Below are positions 9,274-20,851 of a DNA stretch of 64,000 nucleotides, one piece after another. The notes under the pieces are model-generated. The model saw only the letters and a program-made list of their open reading frames with translations, was not told the origin of the DNA and did no database searches. Where the stretch lies: the NCBI GenBank assembly GCA_027923505.1, contig BROI01000018.1, positions 62,001 to 126,000 on the forward strand, given 5' to 3'. Source of the stretch: Mayamaea pseudoterrestris (taxonomy: Eukaryota; Bacillariophyta; Bacillariophyceae; Sellaphorales; Sellaphoraceae). Position 1 is the first letter of the stretch. Each line of letters starts with the position of its first letter. A program made the position numbers and the translations under genes.

Positions 9274-10218
9274 TTAATTCACCGAGACGTCCGAGAAACG
9301 AAATCTTCCTCTGCGAAAGGCCATGCCGGACAAGACGTAAATCATGAGTCCGTAAGTGGCAGCGCCTTGAATCATGCCTTGCGGTCCTTGCGCGCGAGCC
9401 AAAAAGGCTCCAGCGGCCATGCTACTAAAAACCGAGCTCCACTCGTCTTCCTTGCCGTTGCGGAGCAATTTAACGGCGACGCGACATCCTCCAAAGACGG
9501 CCGAGAGTTCTCCCCAGCTGTGCGAAACGTGAAACGAGACGTAATTTTAAAAACAAGGAGTTGCGTGAGAAGCTAGACCAATAAAGTACGGCATTATTAT
9601 ACATGCCAGAACTCACCTCCTCGCCCACTTTAGACTCTTGCCATTCATTCTGGCCGTTCGCGCACTGAAATCTTGCATCAAGGATACCTGCTGATCCGGC
9701 TGGGTCGACTGAAACAAGAGTCGAGGAACATCCGTGACGCATCCAATTACGTATCCAGCGGTAAAACCCGTAACATACTCCATGACTGTCGCCACACAAA
9801 CTTCAACTGTTCCAGCAATGAGCTTGCCAATGGGTGATAGGTCGCGGTAAGTAATCTTGGGGCGGTAGGGTTCCGAAAGAGAGGCGGGTGTAACTGCAAA
9901 AATGTCGTCAACGTCGTCGGCGAAATCCACATAGTCCGACTGGCGACGGCTCCTGCCAGACTGACGTCCAGAAAGAGTGCGAATAGTCGCTAAAATACCA
10001 GCGCTGCTGCTGCAGCTTCCAATGTTTCCCGTCGAAGATCGCAAAAGTGTCGATGATGCACGACGTCTGCCAAAAGTCGACGAGGAAGAAGCTTGTTCAT
10101 ATCCTTGAAAGTTTGCAACTGAGGCATACTTCGAGGTCAACGAGGCTGCACTCGTGCTACTAGGCGTCAAAAGGACAAGCGCTACGGCGAATACGAGACG
10201 GGGGATAGAGAAGGTCAT
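9274..10218 (-). CDS. Tim17/Tim22/Tim23-family protein with N-terminal signal peptide
   Basis: Two exons: 10218-9617 and 9517-9274, intron 9518-9616 (GTGAGT...CACAG); 281 residues. Exon 1 encodes a signal peptide (MTFSIPRLVFAVALVLLTP), a disordered Ser-rich linker of about 90 residues, and the first hydrophobic segments (TVEVCVATVMEYVTGFTAGY). Exon 2 completes the family signature: FGGCRVAVKLLRNGKEDEW, then Gly/Ala-rich helices (SSMAAGAFLARAQGPQG, IQGAATYGLMIYVLSG). The family forms import channels in the mitochondrial inner membrane or solute channels such as OEP16 in plastid envelopes. A signal peptide is not expected for a mitochondrial Tim. No Phe follows the likely cleavage site (TSAAS), which in diatoms hints at an outer plastid membrane or the periplastidial space rather than the stroma; that location is inference. 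Confidence 0.75.
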
Positions 10219-10458
10219 GGTCGAAATTTGAAAGTGTCAACCGAAAGGTTGGCTGTTGCATGTGAAAGAGTTCGATCGTAATCCGCCGCGCCTGACAAGA
10301 TTGAAGGTCGCATTGGTTCTCATATCTTTTGAAAGTAGGATGCGGTTATGAAAACTTGCTCCAGAGGTCACAGCAAGAAACGCGATGCCACTCGAGTCAT
10401 TTTCCTTCATGGCCAACGACAATAGATCGAAATAAGTCAACAGGTTATACAGAGGATT

Positions 10459-13199
10459 ATGACAGCTCCAGACAATGAAGATGAGAGTGGATTCATGACT
10501 CCAGAAATGCTCTTGGCTGACTTACAGCAACCAGATCAAGAAGAAGATGCTGACCAAATCGAGGTACAAACGGATGACACTCATTCCAACGGCTCTCCAG
10601 CTCCCCAACCACTTCAAGACTTTTCGCACATTCAAAACGAACGCACCAGTTTCACGGCAGATTCTCCATACTTTAGTAGCTTCTGTGAAAAAGAAATTCA
10701 GTCTTTGACGGTTCTTTCTGATGCTTTAAAAGAGATTAGTACGCGTACAAAGACGTATGTACAGAATGGCGTCAACATGGTCGAGGCAACGCGTCGATTG
10801 GCCGCCTCGTGTCGACTCAAGCGTGAGCTGAGTTCAGAAGCAGACATGGAAGATCGCGAGAACGAAGAGACTGCTTTTCAATTGCGCAAACAAGCCGTTG
10901 GAGAGGAAATGGTCACACTCCTAGCTATGCTAGGTAGTGTAAGTCGTTTGCAATGTTGATCCAGGCTCAAAATGATTGACAAGATGAAAGATGCTAACTA
11001 TACTAATAATTGATCTTTTTCTCGCTTTAGGTTCTGGAGGAGACTGCATTTGCCCAGGAAAACATGTGTCGGTCGCTTGAACTCACACTTAGTGAGACTC
11101 TGGATGCCTTTATCGAATCGGAAACCAAAATGACATCGATACTCAAGCATCAGGCCGATGAAACAACCGAAGCGGCCGAACAGGTCTATTTAAAATACTT
11201 GACTGGAAAGGCTGTTACGAAGCCATACTCCTCTGCTAATAACAGCGGCAATGATTTGGATCATGGTGCTAGCAGCAGCAATGGCACGGCCAAGACGCGC
11301 GTCGGTAATTCGTTGCGCAACTGGTCAAAAAAGGCAGGTCTTTCGACAGAAATTACCGGGCCTCGTCGGACCGCTTCCAATGGCTCTCGCAACAATGTGG
11401 AAGGTGCCGACGCAGAATTATCGTCAGAGCTTCAGGCCGCAATTGCCAAAGCGGCTTACGCGGCCAACCTTCGTTCTACGCTCGAGCAAATTCGACTGGC
11501 CAATGCCACAGCCGAACTCAAGCGTTTTCAGCTTATGAAGCAGCTACTTAGTGTGAAGCATCGCAAACGTTTTGAACTGGGAGAATCAATTGTTGCATGT
11601 TTTCATGGGATGAATGCCTACTATCATCAGTGCGACGACTTGGTGTCGGGGGTCATTCCGCGACTGAACAGGCTACAAGTAGCACAAAACCAGTTGCGAG
11701 AATCCTTTCACAAGGTTACGTCACCTTCATGGCGCGAGCGCGAGCTGACCTTGATTGACACGACGAATCGTATCAAGGACGACTACATTACATCGGTCCG
11801 CGTGATGGATCGCGTCTCAGATGGCGACATAGTGGCTGTCAAAGAAAACCAAGATTTGGACGCGAAAACGGTAGAGGAGGAAGTCGACTTTTGGAACTTG
11901 TTTAAGATGCTTTCCTCGAATTCCAGGTTCCAGCGCGAATGTATGCCTGGCATTATCATTGAAGGGTGGCTGTACAAGAAGAGCAGCGCCATGATTTCGT
12001 TAAACCCATGGTCGCGTCGATGGTTTGGTATGGACAAGGATTCCATTTTTTACTATCGCCACGACTCGGAAATTCGTAAGGGAAGCTCGGATGTCGCCAA
12101 GTACTATGAACGTGTAAAAATGTGCGACGTTGTCTTGTGCACGATTCGTGAGTTGCCCAGTGACAGAAATGGAAGCAGGTATTGCTTTCAGCTCGTATCA
12201 CCATCGGAGAAGCCCTTGACTTTGCAGGCAAAGTCGGAAACGGACTATCGAATGTGGGTGGACGGAATCCGATCAAACATCGAAAAGCAGCTAGTTAGTG
12301 GTGATCCTCTAAAGGCTGATTTGAACAAAAATATCGGTTTGAAAGCCAAACGACCAAGTGATAGTAATTTAGATGCTGCGGCATACGCTGAGAGCTTCTC
12401 CGAGCTTCCTTTAGATGTTAACGACGATGCCGACAACGTTGTTTCAACACCCGTCGGTAACAAGCGCTCTTCACTCACGTCCTTTGTTTGTAAGGCCAAT
12501 CCAGTTGTTCGGGAGATCATGGAGATGAACCCCATTTGCGCTGATTGCGGCATGGCCGATCCAGACTGGGCTTCTCTCAATCTTGGTGTCTTGGTATGTA
12601 TTGAATGTAGCGCTGTGCACCGGTCGCTTGGTGTACACGTCAGCAAGATCCGTTCGTTGATGCTTGATTCGCTTAATGAGGGCGAGGAGAGACTTGTGTT
12701 ATCTCTGGGCAACGATAAAGTGAATCCTATTTGGGAGGAAGGCATGAAGCAGCAGGAAGGCTGGAAAAAGCCGACTGAATTGGTCGATCGCAAGACTCGA
12801 GAAGATTGGATTAAGAGCAAATACATGTGGAAAGGGTTTCTTGACTTTACGGGAACGGAAGAACTCAGCGAGGACGAGAGAATAGAAAAATATAGTCGTG
12901 ATTTGTTTGAGGCTGCCAGAAACGGCGATGTTTGTGGCGCCGTGTACGCTTTAAGTCATGGAGGGAGTGTTGATTGGATAAACAAGAACGATGGTGGTAA
13001 AACGCCGCTACATGCTAGTGTCCTTGTCAGAAAGGTTGAAGGGCAGCCGTGGCTTGCTATTGAAACTACCGAACTTCTTTTGCAGAACGGAGCGCGGATG
13101 GATGTTCTGGATGCGTCGTCGCACGGTTTGTTAGATTGCGCGCTTCTGGGCAATGCGGAACTTGCCATGGTCGAATTTTTGACAACAAAATTAGCTTAA
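10459..13199 (+). CDS. BAR-PH-ArfGAP-ankyrin protein (ACAP/AGD type)
   Basis: Two exons, 10459-10938 and 11031-13199 (intron 10939-11030, with a CTAAC-like branch site); 882 residues. An acidic N-terminus is followed by a long helical BAR-like region (about residues 80-400). A PH domain (about 465-575) starts with [20 protein letters not shown]. The ArfGAP zinc finger (about 660-780) is CADCG, 16 residues, then [20 protein letters not shown], including the catalytic arginine of the HRxLG word. Ankyrin-like repeats (about 790-880, [11 protein letters not shown]) close the protein. The domain order matches animal ACAPs and plant AGD1-4, which bend membranes and switch off Arf GTPases during endocytosis and vesicle traffic. 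It is divergent from the Tim17-family gene with a 240-bp spacer. Confidence 0.9.
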
Positions 13200-13230
13200 A
13201 TTGAATACAGATTATAGAAAAGGTTTAAAG

Positions 13231-16200
13231 CTAGCCATGGACTAATCTACGTTTGCGCCTCGGCGAAGGTACTTCGTCCTCGACGTGGCAGACACGTGCA
13301 CAAGTCTTGTCGCCAGAGCTGATTGTTCGAAAAGCATTGTCAAGCGGAGAACATGGTCCAAGATTTTCGCCCGGATCATCGTCTTCGTCTTCGTCATCAT
13401 CAAGGGATTCACCCATGTACTCTATCTCGATGGCAACATCTTCATCTTCGAACGGATTTAAGTCGCTGCATTGTTCTGTTCTGCCACGCATGTACTGTTT
13501 CATCGTTTCATTGACTGAAGACGAGAGTCGACTAAAACCAAGCGCATTCAACTCACCGGAGAGATCAGCAACGATTTGTTGAAAGCTAAATGCCTCGCAT
13601 GCACTACGGCAAGCTAGAACGTTCGTCGCATTTTCACTTATGAATTCGTCCGATGTCACACCAGCAGGCTCGCAAGGTCCGGGCATTCGAGTGCTCCTAC
13701 GAGCACTTCCCTTCCTCGATCGGTGAGTGTTTATCGATCGATGTGTATCGAGTTCTGATCGAATGATGCTATCGCTGTTCTCCATCGTTGTATAAGTTTC
13801 AAGCGAACGCAACGTCGAATAAAATGAGCTTTCCATTGTCTCATGAGTCTTGTAGCCCGTTCCCAATGATACACCATCATGATTGCGGGCAGGATTAGTT
13901 ATGTCTTTATATTTCAACGTGCCTGGCGCAAAGTCGGCGTGGTTAACTACTTCATTGTCGTTCTCCCCGGACTCGATATACCGTGACGCCGCATTGTAAC
14001 GATTTGTAAGCCGAATCTCCTCTTTCAATTGTTCAATTTCCGGCGTAGATACTCGATACGGCCTGAGCTGCGGTGGTGTTCCAACTAACGTTTGTTGCTG
14101 CTTGCTCGCCTGTTTCGGTGAAAGCGGTAAATTGCTACCGTTGTGCTTGTCGGTAGATTGCGGAAAGAGCATGTTGCTCGATTGTTGTTTCAAGATTGAT
14201 TCGTCTGCGTAAAAATTGAGTTGGTTGCATCCTTGTCGCCTCCGTCGCTCCAACATAACTTTTCCAGCACGGTTGGCCAGGGAGGAAGTGCCCGAAAAGA
14301 GGGATTGCGAGCCCACCAATGAGGATGCCATAGAATAACTCTCTGACAAGAAAGAGAAGTTGGTATCGGATGGATCAGACATGGGTGACATTATGCGGCT
14401 GTCGGACTCGTGCTCCAAGATACTTCTTGTAGTCGAAGAGAAGACAACTGGCGTTGTCGCAATTTCCGACTGTGAAACTTGTTCAAGTGATTGCTTTGCG
14501 GTCGTGCATGGTTTTGGTAACCTAGCCTCGAACTTCACCACCGGACTGTCTGGAATTTGTGAGCACATGAGTCCAGCATCAGCCTCAGCCTCAGCTTTCG
14601 CATTTTCCGTTTGTTTATTTCGCATCTGGGCCTTGAGCAGGTTTTTCTTCTCATTGTGATCACGTAGCTGGGAAGTTCTCCTATCACCATTTCGTTGTTC
14701 CCCGTTCGCTTCCGTGTCGAACAAGTGATCTGGCTCGTGAGCTATCGCTCTTGGACTCGCACACTGTGTGCCAGTGGAACCAACAAGATATCGACTGTCA
14801 TTTTCTGGCGTTTCTGCATTCTCCTGAAGAGGGGTTTCTCGTTGGAAGGGCGCACCTTTTTGATCCAATGCAATGTCCTTTCCCAGATATTCAAAGTTTT
14901 GAATGGCTTGTCTCATCATTGCTGATTTTCTTGAACTTGTCGATGTCGGGGCTGTTTTGGAAAATTCGACTGACGTTATAGATGTGGTCGGGGCATGTGG
15001 CCTATCCGCGCGCTTACTTTCAGCGCTTGCAGAATTTAAACGGTAATTGTGCTGGACAATATGTTTGCGTCCCAGTCTTACTAACTCACTTCTCTTTGAA
15101 ATGGATTTAAGTGCCCTGGGAGATGAAGGGCGCATGAAAGAGGGTTGTTGAGGAGCATCATCTGGTCGGTTCCATGCGGCGAATGCGGAGCACTTCGACG
15201 ACACAACCATTCCTCCATTCAAATTGCTAGATGTGGTTTCTACTATCTCGCTTTTAGTGATAGGGGAAGACGTGATGGATTGTGTGCGAGTTAGCCCAGA
15301 GAATCTAGCTGGTTTCACGGTCTTTGCTTTGGGGCTCGACTGATCCCACACATCAACGAAGAGTGACGGGGTCATCGGCGAGCTGAGAGATCTCTCACCA
15401 ATGAGTTCAGCGGGACTCGCATCAGGTACCTGAGCATCAAAGCAAGCACCCACTGCATCATTATTTGCAATACTACATGAGCTTTGGCATTTAGTAGTCG
15501 GTGCACCGGACGGCGGCGCACATCTTGGCACAAAATCATGGGTTTGTGCGCCGGTTAAACTTTTTGCGCCAAGGACCTTTTTTCCTTTAATCCGATTGTG
15601 CATCTTTCCCGAAAAAGACGCTAGTCGAGATGCAGCTGGGGAACTTGAAATCGACCTGGTTGACGTTGGAGTTGCTGGGTTGCTTCTATTGTAATGAACC
15701 TGTTCCGCAGCGGCACTCGTATCAGAGTGGCTGACCGCAGACAGTGCAAGCGCAGGTTTAGCCAAGTCGAAAGTAGTCTCACTTTCTTCGCGCTGCCACC
15801 GTTGTGTCGCGATGGGAGCTCGTGGGACTGCTACGTCTACTATTCCATTGGCTTTAGCCATAAGCTGCCATTTCTTGAAAACGGATGCCTGGGACGTAGA
15901 CGACGATTCGTGGATCGCATCGGAAGGTGCCGTGACTCTCCTGTCTTCATGATTGACAATGATCTGCGGAGAGCTGGCATCTGGGCTCGCAATTTCATCA
16001 GACAGAAGCGATTCTAAATCGTGTCGCGCGTCACTGCCACAGAAAGCCTTCGCCATCTCTTTCTCGCGATCCCGTTTCCTTGATGATGAACTGCGCTTCA
16101 CCGATGTACCACTTATTCGATTGACATCAGCAGCACTCGCAAGTAATGATTGTTTCGAAGTGGCTCGCGACGTTGAAAGAATCTCGTCTGCTTTTAATGG

Positions 16201-17586
16201 ATCAGATGTCTTTACTGATTCTTTCAAGCATGTATCAACGAGACTCGATTCCGCGTCCGAAGACGAGATGGGTTTCTCGGGCTTAAGCCATCGATCCAGC
16301 ACGCTGGGTCGTTTCCTCTCTGCTCTGTCATTTGGGGCTGCAGCGAATGGCCGCTGCGTTTTCAAAGCGGACGATGACTGCGTTGTCATGGAGCTAAAAG
16401 ATTCGCCTTTTTCGTGTCCAGGCGGAGGACAAGCATTCGTTTCTTCAACAATGGCTGCAGCGAATGGCCGCTGCGTTTTGAAAGCGGACGAAGACTGCGT
16501 TGTCATGGAGCGAAAAGATTCGCCTTTTTCGTTTCCAGGCGGAGGACAAGCTTTCGTTTTCGCAACCTCCTCTGTCACCAATATTTTCTTCACATTTTTG
16601 GTCGTGACGTTCTCTGCTGGTTGAGTATTCGTCGCCACATTTGCCTGATCGCGGACGTCTGATGGCTCACTTTGTATTTGTCGCGATGAAGATGCTCGCA
16701 TTCTCCACAAGGCCATTGCACTGACATGAGCTGGTTGGGCATCAATTTGTGTCGACGGGAAATCACTCTTTTCATCGCTACCATTCAGCGGCTTATCCGT
16801 CGAGCGCAAGTCATGCCATGACTTGAAACTTAAGCTGCTGTCCGAAATTACATCCGAGACTGGCTCGGCTTTATACGCATTGGTTTTGCACATTGCTTTA
16901 GAACCGCCATGAGACGAAGCGCAAGTGATTTCCAAGTCTGCGCGCTGTTCGACATCGCGCTTAGCTATCGGAGTGAGAGGGGCATTCGGGGATTGCAGCG
17001 TCACACTTGCCTCGGTAGGGAAAGGAGCTGGTGTAACATTCCCGGTAGTAGGTAGGCTATGATTTAATGCTTTCATTTGCCATGGCGGTGTTTGCACCTT
17101 GATGACATCCTTGATAGAGCTTGATGAAACTAATGTTCGCTCCTTCCAGACGTCTTTAATTGACATGGCGTATTGCTGCGCTTCTACATATTCTAGCTCG
17201 TCCTCCTTCTTTTCATCACAAAATGTAGCTGAATCGAACGGCGACTTGTTGTCAAAGATGGTGGCTTTTTCCATGAATGGAGTTGTTCGAGGCGCGGGTT
17301 TCGTAGGCGCCGATTCTCGCTTTCTCCATATATCCACAACACTTGCACGACGAGAAGGTTGAGCTTCATCTACTGCACTACCAACTCGTGGTTCCTCCTG
17401 TTGTAAAGCATTACCTAGGTCGGTATTGATGTTGTCAATTGCTTTTTCGGACGATGCAATGGTGCCAACATTAAACTTAGGTGGCGGAACTTGCTCAACA
17501 TGGTCGAGTGTGTCGTTCATCGCCCGTATACGGTCGCGAATGGACAAGGCGCTCCATTCGGAGCGAGTGAAGGAAGCTGTTGACAT
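13231..17586 (-). CDS. Very large intrinsically disordered protein with repeated tryptophan motifs
   Basis: One uninterrupted frame of 1451 residues. The ATG at 17586 is the first ATG, although the frame stays open slightly upstream. The protein is Ser/Ala/Thr/Lys-rich and has no recognisable folded domain. Its most regular feature is a short motif of the form S-hydrophobic-x-x-x-W, seen as SVVDIW (Trp about 87), SIKDVW (147), LSFKSW (257), SAMALW (294), SVLDRW (433), SVFKKW (573), SLFVDVW (747) and SAFAAW (805). Several are followed by basic residues. An N-terminal SIRDRIRAMND looks like a related helix. Residues about 346-378 and 385-417 are a tandem duplication. The C-terminus has an acidic run (about 1405-1415). 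Such repeated docking motifs suggest a scaffold, for example for cytoskeletal or vesicle partners, but no function can be assigned. Confidence 0.8.
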   Translation of the reverse strand: MSTASFTRSEWSALSIRDRIRAMNDTLDHVEQVPPPKFNVGTIASSEKAIDNINTDLGNALQQEEPRVGSAVDEAQPSRRASVVDIWRKRESAPTKPAPRTTPFMEKATIFDNKSPFDSATFCDEKKEDELEYVEAQQYAMSIKDVWKERTLVSSSSIKDVIKVQTPPWQMKALNHSLPTTGNVTPAPFPTEASVTLQSPNAPLTPIAKRDVEQRADLEITCASSHGGSKAMCKTNAYKAEPVSDVISDSSLSFKSWHDLRSTDKPLNGSDEKSDFPSTQIDAQPAHVSAMALWRMRASSSRQIQSEPSDVRDQANVATNTQPAENVTTKNVKKILVTEEVAKTKACPPPGNEKGESFRSMTTQSSSAFKTQRPFAAAIVEETNACPPPGHEKGESFSSMTTQSSSALKTQRPFAAAPNDRAERKRPSVLDRWLKPEKPISSSDAESSLVDTCLKESVKTSDPLKADEILSTSRATSKQSLLASAADVNRISGTSVKRSSSSRKRDREKEMAKAFCGSDARHDLESLLSDEIASPDASSPQIIVNHEDRRVTAPSDAIHESSSTSQASVFKKWQLMAKANGIVDVAVPRAPIATQRWQREESETTFDLAKPALALSAVSHSDTSAAAEQVHYNRSNPATPTSTRSISSSPAASRLASFSGKMHNRIKGKKVLGAKSLTGAQTHDFVPRCAPPSGAPTTKCQSSCSIANNDAVGACFDAQVPDASPAELIGERSLSSPMTPSLFVDVWDQSSPKAKTVKPARFSGLTRTQSITSSPITKSEIVETTSSNLNGGMVVSSKCSAFAAWNRPDDAPQQPSFMRPSSPRALKSISKRSELVRLGRKHIVQHNYRLNSASAESKRADRPHAPTTSITSVEFSKTAPTSTSSRKSAMMRQAIQNFEYLGKDIALDQKGAPFQRETPLQENAETPENDSRYLVGSTGTQCASPRAIAHEPDHLFDTEANGEQRNGDRRTSQLRDHNEKKNLLKAQMRNKQTENAKAEAEADAGLMCSQIPDSPVVKFEARLPKPCTTAKQSLEQVSQSEIATTPVVFSSTTRSILEHESDSRIMSPMSDPSDTNFSFLSESYSMASSLVGSQSLFSGTSSLANRAGKVMLERRRRQGCNQLNFYADESILKQQSSNMLFPQSTDKHNGSNLPLSPKQASKQQQTLVGTPPQLRPYRVSTPEIEQLKEEIRLTNRYNAASRYIESGENDNEVVNHADFAPGTLKYKDITNPARNHDGVSLGTGYKTHETMESSFYSTLRSLETYTTMENSDSIIRSELDTHRSINTHRSRKGSARRSTRMPGPCEPAGVTSDEFISENATNVLACRSACEAFSFQQIVADLSGELNALGFSRLSSSVNETMKQYMRGRTEQCSDLNPFEDEDVAIEIEYMGESLDDDEDEDDDPGENLGPCSPLDNAFRTISSGDKTCARVCHVEDEVPSPRRKRRLVHG
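16337..16563. repeat. 117-bp tandem duplication inside the disordered-protein gene
   Basis: Two adjacent near-identical copies, starting at 16337 and 16454, keep the reading frame (39 codons per copy) and encode two blocks that begin ACPPPG and end KTQRPFAAA. The few differences between the copies suggest a fairly recent duplication. Confidence 0.85.
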
Positions 17587-18345
17587 ACTGCTGTCGTTGC
17601 CAATTTGTGCGTGCGCGATTGTTCTTTTGTTGTTGTATTCGTTGGCCTTTCGTTCCAAAGCAGAGGTTCAAGTCTTCCGTGCCAGTCCTTCTTCACCCAC
17701 AACTACAAGGATTCTTCCTTTTCGCCGCTCTTTCGTTTGTTTCTCTCACAGACGAACGAATCAGGTCTAGATTCGTCTCTCTCGCATGCGTTACCCAGGC
17801 ACCATTGTAGGTTTCAACGTACCTCTCCAACACTTGGCTTCGACTTGGATTTTGGCGGCGATTATGTGACGCCCCGACGCGCGCCAGGGTATCCTAGATT
17901 GAAGAGTATACATTAGCGACATGCTCCATCGCCAAAGTAGGCGACGCGCCTCAGCTGAGGGGCAATATATAGAGCATGACTCATGGCCGAACGGATAGTG
18001 TGTTACGAAAATCTGTGTCTCGGACAAACTTACTATATGTTTTAGTGTACACGCGGCTGGCGCGGCGTTGCAACGCTGATTCGAAAGCGGCAATGAAAAG
18101 ATTTGGAGTGAATGGCTCGACACCGCGCTTCGTCCTTCGCTACTTACGCTGGATGACCATGACAGTCAAAGGGCCAGAAAGAGCTGCTTCTCGATGGATC
18201 ATGTACTTAATAGAAGTGGAACATAACTAACGAAACTTGGTCGCATTAACAATAGCTGGAAGTTGATTTGTGAATAACAATAAAGCTACGAGGCTACAGC
18301 TCGTTCTCTTCCACGCTTTTCTTCAAGCACTGCACTGGATTTAAA
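17587..18345. other. Divergent promoter region, no recognised gene
   Basis: This 759-bp spacer separates the disordered-protein gene (leftward) from the RING-CH gene (rightward). Short open frames exist on both strands but none looks coding. I searched by eye for tRNA-like cloverleaf words and found none. An AT-rich TATATA word occurs near 17966. Confidence 0.45.
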
Positions 18346-20583
18346 ATGCCCGTCTACCTTTGTCAGTCGGGGTCAGAGGAGCCGGAACCATGGCGCTACG
18401 GCATTCAAGTCTATGCGAGTCCATTCAACATTGATTTATCAGATGTGACGCCTCGGGCAGGTCGAGATTTGGTGGTTGCTTCAAATATAAGCGAACAACC
18501 AACGACTGCTGGACATCCGATTCGTCGAGTGCGGCACGCTGAAGTTGTTTTAGTAGATGACGTTTGCGTGGCACACGAACGATACTGGCTGAGGCTGCGA
18601 TGGCCGGGCAGCAAGGGAGGCTTTGCCGGGTATATTGCCATGGGCTTGGTGACGGAAACTCCCAAGCAAGGTACGTTGAATACTGTCATTCGTCTCGTCT
18701 GGCTTTGTTTCACATCATTGACTCAACGACGTTCCATTTGCAGATCTGAATTTACCCGAAAATCAGGAGTTACGATTCATTGTTGAGGGAGCTCCAGGCG
18801 AGAACGAAATGGGCGGCAACGCGGAGGATGATTTTTTCCTCGAGAAGGATGATGACCCTTCTCGCGAGGAGGATCGCCCGGACAGTGGAAGCATGGAGTC
18901 ACCCTCGGAGCCGCTGGAAGCCTCTTCAAGCGCAACTTTAACCTGTTTACGCACCGGTGTGCCATTTCCGTCTGCAGCTGCCATGCCGTTGCTCGCTGCG
19001 TACGACGATGGCTTCCAACCACCAGCAGCCTTGCCCAGTTTCTTTGCGACTGAACCGGTTTTTTGTCGAATTTGTCGCGAAGGCTTGCATGATGATGCCG
19101 ATGAGGATCAACCAGCTCCTACGGCCGCTACAGAGGGAGAAGAAATTGCTGGGAGAAACACTTCAGACGCACTGCTCGGTGACGAGGCGGATGACGACGA
19201 ACCTGTAGAAGAAACATGGTCATTAATGGCGCAACACACGGCGGGACCAGTGCAGCCTCACCCATCCTACATTGCAAACAGCGAAGCCTTGCAAAATCCG
19301 TTTTTGGCTCCTTGCGAGTGCGCTGGCTCTATGGCCTTTGTACATTATTTGTGCGTGGAGCAGTGGCGTTGCCGATCGCGACACCCTAAGGCAATGAATG
19401 GACACAACTGCGAAACGTGCGGCGCCGCGTATACATTGCCACCACCATTGGAGCGACCGAACCACCTTCATCAGCTGGATCAGGAAGATTGGCTAGAGGC
19501 CATGCCACCGCATGTTATGCAGGCGCTCCGACAGCCGCATTTTTGTTGGCAAGTTGGCGCTGCTATTGTTCGACGACGATGGCTCCGACCGCTCGCTCCT
19601 ATTGTTATGTCTCCGATTGTCGCGCTATATTGTCGAGCCCGACGGTTACTGAAGAAGCGTGGAGTTTCGCGGCGGCGATGGGCTTGTAGCTTGTGCCGGC
19701 GGCGAGCGCGTTGGAAGGTACGAAATGTGGTTTTTTTAAATTGCTTCAAGTTAAACTCGACTTGCCACTCACCCACAATCACCTACTTCTACGACTCTTT
19801 TAGTGTGTCAGATGCTTGCGCAGCTACTATTGCTCACGGCAGTGTCAGAACGTGTCTTGGCACATATTGCACAAGCATGTTTGCTACAAACCATCGCGGC
19901 TATGGGCATCAGTTTTAGCGTATGGAGTGGCTACGCTCGCTCTATTTCCTGGCATTCTTCGTGACCCACTCATGTACGATTTGGGTCTCTGCTTGATTCC
20001 AACATCCTTCGTCATCATGGGTGTAATTGGAGGAGGCGCTGCCATGGCCATGAAGCGGTTTGCCGGCATGGATGTTCGCGGTCGGTTTCTGGAAATGATC
20101 GTTTTAGCATGTACAATATACTTGTTTGCAATTTCGTGGGGACTGGTCAGGGGGTTCTTTGGTGATACATCGGCTTGCTTGGGTGCTTTTGGTGAATATT
20201 ATGTTGCTGAGGACGATGCCGAGAATTGGTACATTTTGCATGCAGTGCGCAAGGTGATTCTTCAGCAGGGGAAATCATACTATGGACTTTGGGATCGATT
20301 GCCGCGCAAGCTGAACAGTGTTTGGTTTCAGGCCGCCGTTTGTTCGGATACTTGTCACGCTAGCGATTGCTGCTTTGAGCACTTGCCGAAGGCAAATCCC
20401 GACTTCTTCTTGGCCGAACATGGAGGAAGCAAGTGCGCGGCCGATTTGATCGGGGTTGCTTGGCTACACATTATTGCATTCGCTACCTTCGTCGGTTGCG
20501 CCATTTGGAAGCAGCAAGAGCGTGAACGACGTCGACACGGTCGCCGACCTGTGCGAGGCGAATGGCGGCTTCATCAAGATTAA
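18346..20583 (+). CDS. RING-CH (MARCH-type) and MYND zinc-finger membrane protein
   Basis: Three exons: 18346-18670, 18744-19717 and 19804-20583 (introns of 73 and 86 bp, GTACG...CAG and GTACG...TAG); 692 residues. The first 130 residues form a beta-rich region of unknown type (RYWLRLRWPG). A RING-CH domain follows (about 235-365): CRIC, an acidic insertion of some 60 residues, then CECAGSMAFVHYLCVEQWRC and CETCG. Near residues 428-465 a MYND-type finger spans the second splice site: CSLC, CVRC, YYCSRQCQ, then WHILHKHVC. Four or so hydrophobic helices follow, including SVLAYGVATLALFPGIL. MARCH proteins are membrane E3 ubiquitin ligases using UBC partners; the MYND finger would add a protein-binding module. 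The combination is unusual. Confidence 0.8.
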
Positions 20584-20851
20584 AGTGGCTCTCGTCAACA
20601 TGTGTTTTAAATCGCAAAAGAGGTTTAGCTTTGTTATGATTAGTGATTTTGATTAGGTAGGTTGTCAAATGATCTTTGTCAACTAAACGCGCATCCGATG
20701 GGTAGCATTTCAGGTCATCGCGCGACGTGACTGCTATGACCGAAGCGCCCGTCGTTCGACGTGATGCTTCACAAATCCAAACAACAACATCTGTAGCAAT
20801 ATCTATAACCTCGTCACCAGTCTGTCGTACTGTCTGAACAATTGCCGGGCA

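Noticed and set aside
17860-18130. Possible structured RNA in the divergent spacer
   Set aside because: Some short inverted repeats are present, but no cloverleaf, box C/D or snRNA pattern could be supported.
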